From NCBI RefSeq assembly GCF_018638295.1, contig NZ_JABTTS010000016.1, positions 62,001 to 126,000 of the forward strand: a stretch of 64,000 nucleotides of DNA, written 5' to 3'. The stretch comes from Streptomyces sp. CHD11. GTDB lineage: Bacteria; Actinomycetota; Actinomycetes; Streptomycetales; Streptomycetaceae. The notes under the pieces were generated by a model. It made no database searches, was not told the origin of the DNA, and saw only the letters and a list, made by a program, of their open reading frames with translations. Shown in pieces: positions 1 through 8,600 of this stretch. A program made the position numbers and the translations under genes. Numbering within the stretch: position 1 is the first letter of the stretch; each line of letters opens with the position of its first letter.

Positions 1-1
1 C

Positions 2-343
2 CATGAGAAGGCGGACCTGAAGAACTGGCGGGGGAACACCAAAAACTCAGGGTTCCTGCCGGAGGAGCGGGAGTGGCTGTCGCGGGTGCTCGGCGCGGGC
101 GACGGCGGGTACGTCGACGTGGTGCGGAAGCTGCACCCGGACGTCGAGGGGCCGTACTCGTGGTGGTCCTACCGGGGGCGGGCCTTCGACAACGACACCG
201 GGTGGAGGATCGACTACCAGCTGGCGACCGCGGGGCTAGCGGGGCGGGCGGTCAAGGCGTATGTGGAGCGGGCCGCCACGCACGCCGAGCGGTGGTCGGA
301 CCATGCGCCGGTGACGGTCGTCTACGAGCAGGTGACCGGCTGA
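2..343 (+). CDS. xthA: Exodeoxyribonuclease III, C-terminal fragment (5' end outside window)
   Basis: This is the last 113 residues of an exonuclease III type AP endonuclease, which repairs abasic sites and removes 3' blocks from DNA. The reading frame is open from base 2 with no start in the window. Visible family features are the ADLKNWRGN segment, the SGFLPEEREWL segment, the YSWWSYRGRAFDNDTGWRIDY block (substrate-binding loop) and the terminal SDHAPV motif, whose Asp-His belong to the catalytic centre. The family is normally about 260 residues, so more than half lies upstream. The assignment is secure; only completeness is unknown. Confidence 0.93.
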   Translation, partial: HEKADLKNWRGNTKNSGFLPEEREWLSRVLGAGDGGYVDVVRKLHPDVEGPYSWWSYRGRAFDNDTGWRIDYQLATAGLAGRAVKAYVERAATHAERWSDHAPVTVVYEQVTG

Positions 344-375
344 CCGGCCGGTCGCCGGGAAGCTATGATGCGGGT

Positions 376-411
376 ATGGAGTGCTTTGCCGCCTGGCGTA
401 CCCGCCACTGA
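376..411 (+). CDS. Candidate leaderless 11-codon leader peptide (MECFAAWRTRH)
   Basis: A very short ORF begins with ATG seven bases after a TATGAT hexamer (364-369). A TGACCG hexamer (341-346) lies 17 bases further upstream. This spacing fits a sigma-70-type promoter that would start transcription at or next to the A of the ATG, giving a leaderless message, which is common in actinomycetes. A G/C-rich hairpin-prone stretch (about 412-448) and then the acetyltransferase gene at 508 follow. Translation is inferred, and the peptide has no obvious regulatory codon run. Confidence 0.3.
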   Translation: MECFAAWRTRH

Positions 412-507
412 GGGCCCCGCCCACCGCCGGTTCCCGGCCGAGGGCGGGCCGACCGATGCCCCCGTTCCGTCCGGGTATCAAGCCCTCAGCCCGAAAGGCG
501 CACTCCC

Positions 508-990
508 GTGCTCGTTCGCGCGTTCACCCAGCATGATCAGGTTCCCCTCACCGAACTGACCATCGAGACATTCCGGCCGTTCTACGAGGACTCCTTCCGC
601 CCCCTGGTGGGCGAGACCGTCTTCCACAACCAGCACGGCGACTGGCGGGACGACTACCGCCGGCAGGTCGCCGGACTCCACGACCCCGACCGGCACGCCT
701 ACGTCGCCGTCGCCGAGGACCGGGGCGACATCGCCGGGTACGTGGCGTGGAGCGTCGACCCGGCCCGCAGGAACGGCAGCGTCACGCTCCTCGCGGTCGC
801 GGCCGGACACCGCCGCCACCACGTCGGCACCGCACTGTGCGAGCACGCCTTCGCCGGAATGCGGGCCCTCGGGGCCGAGGTGGTCGAGATCGGCACCGGG
901 GGAGACCCCTTCCACGCACCCGCCAGGGCCCTGTACGAAAGGCTCGGGTGCACCCCGCTCCCGGTCGCCGTCTACTACCGCCGGCTCTGA
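508..990 (+). CDS. GNAT family N-acetyltransferase
   Basis: A 160-residue single-domain GNAT acetyltransferase that would move an acetyl group from acetyl-CoA to an unidentified amine. The central strand and acetyl-CoA loop read SVTLLAVAAGHRRHHVGTALCEHA (residues about 91-114), a variant of the usual R/Q-x-x-G-x-G/A loop. The C-terminal ARALYERLGC is the typical GNAT beta6-beta7 signature. The GTG start follows a GAAAGG purine tract by about ten bases. It converges on the MerR gene with only four bases between stop codons. The substrate cannot be predicted. Confidence 0.85.
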   Translation: MLVRAFTQHDQVPLTELTIETFRPFYEDSFRPLVGETVFHNQHGDWRDDYRRQVAGLHDPDRHAYVAVAEDRGDIAGYVAWSVDPARRNGSVTLLAVAAGHRRHHVGTALCEHAFAGMRALGAEVVEIGTGGDPFHAPARALYERLGCTPLPVAVYYRRL

Positions 991-994
991 GGCG

Positions 995-1726
995 TCAACC
1001 CTCCGGGACGGGCCCGCGCGGACCGTCCCGGAGGGGCGGGACGGCCCCGGCCGCCCCGGGCCGGTCCCGCTTGCGTAGCCGCCGGTCCAGGGCCAGGGAG
1101 AGTTCCGCGTCGACCACGCTGCGGGCCAGGGGGCGCAGGCGGTGCAGGGCGTCCTGTGGGGCATGACGGAGGATCAGGCCGGCGAAGAGGTCGGCCAGGG
1201 TGTCGGCGTGGGTGCGGACCTCGGCGCCGGTGCGGAGTACCTCCGCGAGCGGGATGCCCTCGCGGACCAGCGCCGAGGACACCTCCAGCAGACGGCGGCT
1301 GATGTGGACGATGTCCTCGCCGTCGACGCCGAGGTACCCGAGGTCCAGCGCGGCGGCCAGGTTCTCCGGGGTGACCTCTCCGGCGAAGTGGTCGGCGAGT
1401 TCCTCGGGGGTGAGGCGGACCGGGGTCTCCTCGGTGGGGGGATCCATGCCGAGGAGTTCGCCGACGTCGCGGCCGTGGTCGAAGGCCTCGGCGAGCTCGG
1501 CTATGCCGTTCAGGGTGTGGCCGCGTTCCAGCAGCGCCGTGATCGTCCGCAGCCGGGCCAGGTGGTGGTCGTCGTACCAGGCGATACGGCCCTCGCGGCG
1601 GGGCGGCGGGATCAGCTTGCGTTCGCGGTAGAAGCGCAGGGTGCGCACCGTGATGCCGGCCAGTTCGGCCAGTTCCTCCATGCGGTACTCGCGCTGCTCC
1701 GCCGGTCCCTCGCTGTCTGCTGCCAC
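995..1726 (-). CDS. MerR family transcriptional regulator
   Basis: A 243-residue regulator with an N-terminal MerR winged helix-turn-helix: YRMEELAELAGITVRTLRFY at about residues 14-33, then the wing IAWYDDHHLARLRTITALLERGHTLNGIAEL. The C-terminal 150 residues are an alpha-helical domain with no metal-binding Cys cluster, so a metal sensor is unlikely and a small-molecule effector is more plausible. The GTG start at 1726 is divergent from the monooxygenase operon 132 bases away, which suggests it controls that operon and possibly itself. The 3' end contains the hairpin shared with the acetyltransferase gene. Confidence 0.88.
   Translation of the reverse strand: MAADSEGPAEQREYRMEELAELAGITVRTLRFYRERKLIPPPRREGRIAWYDDHHLARLRTITALLERGHTLNGIAELAEAFDHGRDVGELLGMDPPTEETPVRLTPEELADHFAGEVTPENLAAALDLGYLGVDGEDIVHISRRLLEVSSALVREGIPLAEVLRTGAEVRTHADTLADLFAGLILRHAPQDALHRLRPLARSVVDAELSLALDRRLRKRDRPGAAGAVPPLRDGPRGPVPEG
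999..1035. terminator. Perfect 13-bp hairpin inside the 3' end of the MerR gene
   Basis: CCCTCCGGGACGG (999-1011) is followed after 11 bases by its exact complement (1023-1035). It starts nine bases after the acetyltransferase stop and lies within the last codons of the convergent MerR gene, which ends at 995. A shared bidirectional terminator is the simplest reading, although no T-run follows. Confidence 0.6.
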
Positions 1727-1811
1727 GTGTGAAGCCTAGGGCGTACCGGCGGTAAGTTTCCTGGCCCGCCCCCTACCCATCAGTACGGCGCTGTTCTACT
1801 CTCCCCATTGC

Positions 1812-1827
1812 GCCAGTGTTCACTGGC
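1812..1827. promoter_or_regulatory. Perfect palindrome GCCAGTG-TT-CACTGGC upstream of monooxygenase operon
   Basis: Seven-base arms are exactly complementary around a TT centre, 31 bases before the monooxygenase ATG and 85 bases before the divergent MerR start. It looks like a dimeric repressor operator. MerR proteins normally bind a promoter spacer with longer centre spacing, so which protein uses this site is open. Confidence 0.5.
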
Positions 1828-1858
1828 AGGGTTCTGGGCGACACGTGGAGGCTTCGCG

Positions 1859-3382
1859 ATGGCCGAGCACGAGCACGAACACGTACGGGTGGCGGTGATC
1901 GGGTCGGGGTTCGGCGGACTCGGGGCCGCCGTGCGGCTGCGCCGCGAGGGGATCACCGACTTCGTCGTCCTGGAACGGGCGAGCAGTGTCGGCGGCACCT
2001 GGCGCGACAACAGCTATCCCGGCTGTGCGTGCGATGTGCCGTCGCACCTGTACTCGTTCTCCTTCGCGCCCAACCCCGACTGGCCCCGCTCCTTCTCCGG
2101 GCAGGAGCACATCCGCGCCTACCTCGAGCACGTCACCGACGTCTTCGGCCTGCGCCCGCACCTCCGCTTCGACGCGGAGGTGAAGCGGATGGTGTGGGAC
2201 ACCGAGCGGCTGCGGTGGGACATCGAGACGGCCGGCGGGAATCTCAGCGCGGACGTGGTCGTCTCCGCCACCGGGCCGCTGTCCGAGCCCAGGCTGCCGG
2301 ACATCCCGGGACTCGACACCTTCCCCGGCAAGGTGTTCCACTCCGCCCGGTGGGACCACGACTACGACCTGCGCGGCAAGCGGGTCGCCATGGTCGGCAC
2401 CGGGGCGTCCGCGATCCAGATCGTGCCCGCCGTCCAGCCGCTGGTGTCGCGGCTGACCCTGTTCCAGCGGACACCCGCCTGGGTCCTGCCCCGCATGGAC
2501 CGGCCCATCAGCGGCGCCGAGCGCGCACTGCACCGCACCCTCCCCTTCACCACCAGGCTGCGTCGCGGACTGCTCTGGGGCGTACGGGAGTTGCAGGTCC
2601 AGGCGTTCACCAAGCACCCGGGCGAGCTCGGCTTCGTCGAACAGCTGGCCAAGCGGAACATGGGCCGTGCCATCAAGGACCCGGCCCTGCGCGCCAAGCT
2701 CACCCCGGACTACCGCATCGGCTGCAAGCGGATCCTGCTGTCGAGCACCTACTATCCGGCGCTCGCGCGGCCCAACGTCGACGTCGTCGCGAGCGGGCTC
2801 AGCGAGGTGCGCGGTTCCACCGTCGTCGGCGCCGACGGGACCGAGGCGGAGGTCGACGCGATCGTGTTCGGCACCGGCTTCCACGTCACCGACATGCCCA
2901 TCGCCGAGCGGGTCGTCGGCGCGGAGGGGAAGACCCTCGCCGAGTCCTGGGCCGGCGGCATGCAGGCGCTGCGCGGCGCGGCCGCCGCCGGGTTCCCCAA
3001 CTGGATGACGGTCATCGGGCCCAACACCGGCCTCGGGAACTCCTCCATGATCCTGATGATCGAGTCCCAGCTGAACTACCTGGCCGACTACCTGCGCCAG
3101 CTCGACGTCCTCGGTGGCCGGGTCGCCCTCGACGCCCGCCCCAGCGCCGTCCACGCCTGGAACCACCGGGTACAGGAACGGATGAAGCGCACGGTGTGGA
3201 ACACTGGCGGCTGCACCAGCTGGTACCTCGACGAGAGCGGGCGCAACACCACCATCTGGCCGGGAACCACAGGGGAGTTCCGGCGGGAGACCCGGCGCGT
3301 GGACCTCTCCGAGTACGCCGTCGTACGCAGCGTCCCCGCCGAACGGGACACCACCCGGGAGAACACCGGGGTGACCGCGTGA
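1859..3382 (+). CDS. Flavin-containing monooxygenase, Baeyer-Villiger type
   Basis: A 507-residue FAD/NADPH monooxygenase. The N-terminal FAD Rossmann motif GSGFGGLG is at residues 15-22. The Baeyer-Villiger fingerprint F-x-G-x-x-x-H-x-x-x-W-D reads FPGKVFHSARWD at 155-166. The NADPH Rossmann motif GTGASA is near 178. A late ATG motif reads VFGTGFHVTD. The ATG at 1859 is preferred over the upstream in-frame GTG/ATG region because GTGGAGG lies just before it and the Rossmann fold then starts at a normal distance. Known members insert oxygen into ketones to give esters or lactones. The stop codon overlaps the hydrolase start (GTGA), giving translational coupling. The substrate is unknown. Confidence 0.9.
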   Translation: MAEHEHEHVRVAVIGSGFGGLGAAVRLRREGITDFVVLERASSVGGTWRDNSYPGCACDVPSHLYSFSFAPNPDWPRSFSGQEHIRAYLEHVTDVFGLRPHLRFDAEVKRMVWDTERLRWDIETAGGNLSADVVVSATGPLSEPRLPDIPGLDTFPGKVFHSARWDHDYDLRGKRVAMVGTGASAIQIVPAVQPLVSRLTLFQRTPAWVLPRMDRPISGAERALHRTLPFTTRLRRGLLWGVRELQVQAFTKHPGELGFVEQLAKRNMGRAIKDPALRAKLTPDYRIGCKRILLSSTYYPALARPNVDVVASGLSEVRGSTVVGADGTEAEVDAIVFGTGFHVTDMPIAERVVGAEGKTLAESWAGGMQALRGAAAAGFPNWMTVIGPNTGLGNSSMILMIESQLNYLADYLRQLDVLGGRVALDARPSAVHAWNHRVQERMKRTVWNTGGCTSWYLDESGRNTTIWPGTTGEFRRETRRVDLSEYAVVRSVPAERDTTRENTGVTA

Positions 3383-4317
3383 GCCGCCTCGCCCATGTCA
3401 CCTCCGGGCCGTACGCCCCGCCCGTCGCCGCCCGTGAACCGGCCGTCCTCTCCGCCGACGGCACCCGGCTGCACGTCGAGGTGCACGGGCCCGAACAGGC
3501 GCCCGCGGTCGTGCTCGCCCACGGCTGGACCTGCTCGACCGCCTTCTGGGCGGCGCAGATCCGCGAGCTGTCAGCAGACCACCGGGTCATCGCCTACGAC
3601 CAGCGCGGCCACGGGCGGTCGCCCGCGAGTCCGGCCTGCACCACCGACACGCTCGCCGACGACCTCGAGGCCGTCCTCACCGCCACCCTCGCACCGGGCG
3701 AACGGGCGGTGATCGCCGGGCACTCCATGGGCGCGATGACCGTCATGGCCGCCTCCGCCCGGCCCGCCTTCGCCGCACACGCCGCCGCCGTACTGTTGTG
3801 CAGTACCGGCAGTTCACGGCTGGTCGCGGAGTCGACGGTGCTGCCGCTGCGGCCGGGGCGGGTGCGCACCTGGCTGACGCACCGCGTCCTGGGCACCCGC
3901 GCCCCGCTCGGGCCGGTCACGCCGCTCGCCCGCCGGATCCTCAGGTACGGGACGATGGGCCCCGCTTCAACGCCGGACATGGTCGAGGCGTGCGCCCACA
4001 TCGTGCACGCCTGCCCCCGCGCGGTGCGGCACGCCTGGTCGCACGTCCTCGGTTCGCTCGATCTCGAGGACGCGGTACGGGACGTGCGCGTGCCCGCCGA
4101 GGTCGTCGCCGGGACCGCGGACCGGCTCACCCCGCCGGTGCACGCGCGGGCACTCGCGGCCGCGCTGCCGCAGTGCCTCGGCGTGACCGAACTGCCGGGC
4201 GTCGGCCATATGACGCCCATCGAGGCGCCCGACCTGGTCACCGGGAAGATCCGGGCACTCGTCGCCGCCCATGTGACCGACCGTCCGCACGTCATATCCG
4301 CCGAGGAGAGCGCATGA
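3379..4317 (+). CDS. Alpha/beta hydrolase, esterase-like
   Basis: A 312-residue alpha/beta hydrolase with a complete catalytic set: oxyanion segment HGW at 48-50, nucleophile elbow GHSMG with Ser116, an acidic residue at Asp248 in GTADRL, and His277 in GVGHMTP. The GTG start overlaps the monooxygenase stop, and its own stop overlaps the SDR start (ATGA). Coupling to a Baeyer-Villiger-type oxygenase suggests it hydrolyses the ester or lactone product. That role is inferred from context; epoxide hydrolase or haloperoxidase-like activities have the same fold. Confidence 0.87.
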   Translation: MSRLAHVTSGPYAPPVAAREPAVLSADGTRLHVEVHGPEQAPAVVLAHGWTCSTAFWAAQIRELSADHRVIAYDQRGHGRSPASPACTTDTLADDLEAVLTATLAPGERAVIAGHSMGAMTVMAASARPAFAAHAAAVLLCSTGSSRLVAESTVLPLRPGRVRTWLTHRVLGTRAPLGPVTPLARRILRYGTMGPASTPDMVEACAHIVHACPRAVRHAWSHVLGSLDLEDAVRDVRVPAEVVAGTADRLTPPVHARALAAALPQCLGVTELPGVGHMTPIEAPDLVTGKIRALVAAHVTDRPHVISAEESA

Positions 4318-5198
4318 GCAGGGTCAGTCTCGAAGGCAGGGTCGCCGTCGTCACCGGAGCGGCGCGCGGCGTCGGGGAGTTGCTGGCCCGCAAGCTCTCC
4401 GCCCGGGGCGTGAAGGTGGCGCTGGTCGGACTGGAGCCGGACGCGCTCAAGGACGTCTCCGCGCGGCTGCACAGCGAGAGCGACCACTGGTACGCGGACG
4501 TCACCGACCACGAGGCCATGGCCGGGGTCGCCGGGGAGGTCCGGGAGCGGTTCGGGCGGGTGGACATCGTGGTCGCCAACGCCGGTGTGGCGACGGGCGG
4601 TCCGTTCGCCGACTCCGATCCGGAGTCCTGGCGCCGGGTGATCGAGGTGAACCTGATCGGATCGGCGGTCACCGCGCGGGCGTTCCTGCCGCTGCTCACC
4701 GAGAGCCGCGGCTATCTGCTCCAGATCGCCTCGCTCGCCGCGATCACCCCCGCGCCGATGATGACGGCGTACTGCGCCTCCAAGTCCGGTGTGGAGGCGT
4801 ACGCGCACAGCCTGCGCGCCGAAGTCGGGCACCGGGGCGTGAAGGTGGGCATCGGGTACCTCTCGTGGACCGACACCGACATGGTGCGCGGCGCCGACCA
4901 GAGCGACGTGATGCGGGAGTTGCGGCAGCGGCTGCCGTGGCCGGCCAACAAGACCTACCCGCTGGGTCCCGCGGTGGACCGGCTGGTGGCCGGGATAGAG
5001 CGGCGGTCGGCGCATGTCTACGGGCAGCGGTGGCTGCGCGGGATGCAGGGCGTGCGGGGCTACCTCCCCGCGGTCCTCGGGACCGTGGGGCAGCGGGAGA
5101 TGCGGCGGTTCGCCGACCGCCTCGACACCGTCCGCACGGGGCTGGTCGGGGCGGGCGGAAACGCCGATGAGCAGCACCGCGCTACGGTCCGTAAGTGA
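4314..5198 (+). CDS. Short-chain dehydrogenase/reductase
   Basis: A 294-residue classical SDR. The cofactor motif TGAARGVG is at residues about 14-21, the NAG motif appears in VANAGVATG, and the catalytic Ser...Tyr-x-x-x-Lys appears in QIASLAAITPAPMMTAYCASK. The C-terminal 80 residues extend beyond the core, as in larger SDRs acting on hydrophobic substrates. It is the third gene of the coupled operon (start overlaps the previous stop by four bases). A consistent pathway would be alcohol to ketone (SDR), ketone to ester (monooxygenase), ester to acid plus alcohol (hydrolase), but the substrate is not visible. Confidence 0.88.
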   Translation: MSRVSLEGRVAVVTGAARGVGELLARKLSARGVKVALVGLEPDALKDVSARLHSESDHWYADVTDHEAMAGVAGEVRERFGRVDIVVANAGVATGGPFADSDPESWRRVIEVNLIGSAVTARAFLPLLTESRGYLLQIASLAAITPAPMMTAYCASKSGVEAYAHSLRAEVGHRGVKVGIGYLSWTDTDMVRGADQSDVMRELRQRLPWPANKTYPLGPAVDRLVAGIERRSAHVYGQRWLRGMQGVRGYLPAVLGTVGQREMRRFADRLDTVRTGLVGAGGNADEQHRATVRK

Positions 5199-5274
5199 TC
5201 GACATGCGTAGGGTGACCGCCCGTGTGAATCTGATCGGGCAAGTTCCCCCACCCCACAACGGGAGTGAACCCAC

Positions 5275-5454
5275 ATGGGTATGAAGGACCAGTTCCAGGA
5301 GAAGTCCGAGCAGCTCCAGCAGCAGGCCAAGCAGCGCGCCCAGCAGGGCAAGGAGCAACTGCAGAACCGCGGCCGCCGCCAGGACGAGGACATGGACGAG
5401 CAGCGTCGCCGGCGCGAGTCCGAGGAGCGCTTCGACCAGGACTACGAGGTCTGA
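5275..5454 (+). CDS. Small hydrophilic Gln/Glu/Arg-rich protein
   Basis: A 59-residue protein beginning MGMKDQFQEKSEQLQQQ, with almost no hydrophobic residues and a predicted continuous helix rich in Gln, Lys, Arg and Glu. A GGGAG box lies nine bases before the ATG, and a perfect 12-bp terminator follows 70 bases after the stop, so this is a bounded transcription unit. I do not recognise a characterised family. The composition recalls small actinobacterial stress or nucleic-acid-associated proteins. Function is unknown. Confidence 0.7.
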   Translation: MGMKDQFQEKSEQLQQQAKQRAQQGKEQLQNRGRRQDEDMDEQRRRRESEERFDQDYEV

Positions 5455-5523
5455 CGTCGCGCGCCGACGCAGTGAGGCACTGACGCGCTGAAGCCTTGGG
5501 CGGAAGCACGGAAGCGCAGGCGG

Positions 5524-5555
5524 AAGGGGCGCCCCTGGCGAAGGGGGCGCCCCTT
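5524..5555. terminator. 12-bp perfect hairpin terminator between convergent genes
   Basis: AAGGGGCGCCCC (5524-5535) and GGGGCGCCCCTT (5544-5555) are exact complements with an eight-base loop. The hairpin lies between the small protein gene (plus) and the Tricorn gene (minus) and can serve both strands. Confidence 0.8.
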
Positions 5556-5631
5556 CTCGCGTGCGGTGCCTGCGGTACCGCGGCGAGTCCGGCGAGTCCG
5601 GTGCGTTCCGCTCGCGCCGTTTCCCGGCTCC

Positions 5632-8600
5632 TCACCCCCTCGGCGGCAGCACCGGCCGTGAGCGGTCGGGAACGTCGCTGTAGCCGGGGGGAGTTGCCGG
5701 GGGCTTGGCCTCCAGCAGCTCCAGCGCGAGCCGTACCGCGTCGTCGAGCACCGCGTACCGGCCCTCGGCCCAGTCCAGCGGGGTGCGCAGCGCCTCCAGG
5801 TCGGGTTCGACACCCCTGTTCTCCACGGACCAGCCGTACGCGTCGAACCAGGCCGCGTTCATCGGCACGGTGATCGTCGTGCCGTCCCCGAGCCGGTGCC
5901 GGCCGGTCATGCCGACCACGCCGCCCCAGCTGCGCTGGCCCACCACCGGGCCCAGGTCCAGCAGTTTGAACGCGGCGGTGATCATGTCGCCGTCGGAGCT
6001 GGTCGCCTCGTCGGCCAGGGCCACCACCGGTCCGCGCGGGGCGTTGGAGGCGTACGAGACGGGCTGGGCGTTGCGGGTCAGGTCCCAGCCGATGATGGTC
6101 CGGGTCAGCTTCTCCACGACGAGTTCGCTGATGTGCCCGCCCGCGTTGCCGCGCACGTCCACGATCAGCGCGGGCCGGGACATCTCCATGCGCACGTCGC
6201 GGTTGAACTGGGCCCAGCCCGAGCCGCCCATGTCGGGGATGTGCAGGTAGCCGCAGCGTCCCCCGCTCAGCTCCCGTACCACGGCCCGGCGTTTGGCCAC
6301 CCAGTCCTGGTAGCGCAGCGGCGTCTCGTCGATCAGCGGGACGACGGCGACCCGCCGGGGCGGGCCCTCGCCCCCGGCGGGCACGAAGGTCAGCTCCACG
6401 GTGGTGCCGCCCGCGCCCGCGAGCAGCGGGTGGGGGCCGGTGACCGGGTCCACCGGGCGGCCGTCGACATGGGTGAGGACCGCGCCCTCGCGGATGCCGG
6501 TGCCGGCCAGCGGGGAACGGGCCCGGGAGTCGGAGGAGTCACCGGGCAGGATGCGCCTGACCGTCCAGCCCTCCTCGCGCGGAGCGAAGTTGGCGCCGAG
6601 CAGGCCCTGGCGGCGCTGGTAGTGCGCAGGACCCTCGTTGCGGCGGGCGGCGGTGACATAGGCGTGGGAGGTGCCGAGTTCGCCGAGGACCTCGCGCAGC
6701 AGGTCCGCGAACTCGTCGGGGGAGGCGACCCGTTCGACCAGTGGCCGGTACTGCTCCAGGATCGCGTCCCAGTCGATCCCGCACATGCCCGGTTCCCAGA
6801 AGTAGGCGCGGACCAGCCGCCCGGCCTCCGCGTACGCCTGGCGCCACTCGGCCGCCGGGTCGGCCTCGTGCAGGATGCGGCGGGCGTCGATCCACACCGT
6901 GGAGTCGCTGTCGCCGGGCTCGGTGGCGGGCACCGCGCGCAGTTCGCCCTCGTCGACCACGACCAGCCGGCTGCCGTCACCGCTGACCGCGTAGAAGTCC
7001 AGGTCCGCGACGAGTTCGTACTTCTTCGCCTTGCCGATGTCGAAGTGTTCCAGCGCGGGACGGCCGCTGGTGTCGTCGGGGTTGGCGAAGGTCTCGCCGA
7101 GCGCGCCGGAGATCGGCCAGCGCAGCCACACCAGACCGCAGCCCTCGACCGGGTACAGCCCCGAGTACTTGGAGGCGGCCACCGGGAAGGGGGTGACCCT
7201 GCTCTCCAGGCCCTCCGCCTCCACGGTCACCGTGCCGCCGCCCTCGCCGCCCTCGCCGGGGTCCTCCCGCTCGACCGGGTCCAGGCCGCCGGCGGCCGGA
7301 CGGCCCTCGGGGTTCAGGGCGAACGGCGAGGGGGTCGCCGAGGACAGCGGCACCAGGTAGGGGCGGCAGCCCAGCGGGAAGGACAGGTCACCGGTGTGCA
7401 CGTCGTACACCGGGTCGAAGCCGCGCCAGGAGAGGAAGGCGAGATAGCGGCCGTCCCGGGTGAAGACCGGGTTCTCGTCCTCGAAGCGGCCGCTGGTGAC
7501 GTCGAGGACCAGCCGGTCCTTGATCCGGGCGAGTTTGATCTGCCGCAGTGACCGCCCGATCACCGGGTGGGACCAGGCCAGCCAGGCCCCGTCGGGGGAG
7601 AAGGCGAGGTCGCGCACCGGCCCGTTGCCGGAGTGGATCAGCTCGGTGACCTCCTCCGGGTCGTCCTCGCCGGTGCCGGCCAGCAGCAGCCGTCCGTCGT
7701 GCGCGGCGACGGCCAGCCGCCGCCCCTCCGGGTCGGCCACCAGCTCCAGCACCCGGCCCAGCTTTCCGGAGGCGAGCCGCCGGGGCGGGCGCTGGCCGGT
7801 CGCCCGGGGCAGGGAGGCGATCTCCAGGGCGTCCTCGCCCTCGGCGTCCGTCACGTACGCCACCTGGTCTCCGGCGCCGAGCATCTCCGGCAGCCGGACC
7901 CGGACGCCCGGGGTGTCGTTGAGGGCGCGGGCGGGGCCGTCGCGGTGGGTGAGCCAGTACAGGCTGCCGCGCACCACGACGGCGCTGGCCCGGCCGGTCT
8001 CGTCGACGGAGATGCCGTCCAGGTGCCGGGCGGCTGCCACCTGGTAGGGGCGGCGGCCGGCCCGCGCCCCGCCGAGCGTCACCTCGAGCCGGCGCGGGAC
8101 GGCGCCGGGGGACAGGTCGTCCACGATCCACAGGTCCCCGGCGCACTGGTAGACGACCCGGGTGCCGTCACTGGAGGCGTGCCGGGCGTAGAAGGCGTCG
8201 TGATCGGTGTGCCGGCGCAGGTCGGAGCCGTCGTACGCACAGGAGTAGAGGTTGCCGACGCCCTCGTGGTCGGAGAGGAAGGCGATCCGGCCGCCGGTGA
8301 ACATGGGGGAGTGCAGATGGCCGTCCAGCCCGTCGAGCAGCTGGTGGCCGTGCAGCCACAGCCTGCCGGTGGCGCCGCCCCGGTAGCGCTTCCAGGAGGC
8401 GGGTTCGTGCGGCGGGGTGCCGGTGAGCAGCAGCGACCTGCGCTCCCCCGCGATGTCGGCGACCTGGATGTCGGCCACCGGGCCCCAGGGCAGTTTGCGG
8501 CCGGGGCTGCCGTCGCAGGCGAGCTTGTAGGCCCAGGTGAAGTACGAGAAGGGCTCACCGTGCGAGGCGACGGCGAGGATCTCGGCGTGGCCGTCGTCGT

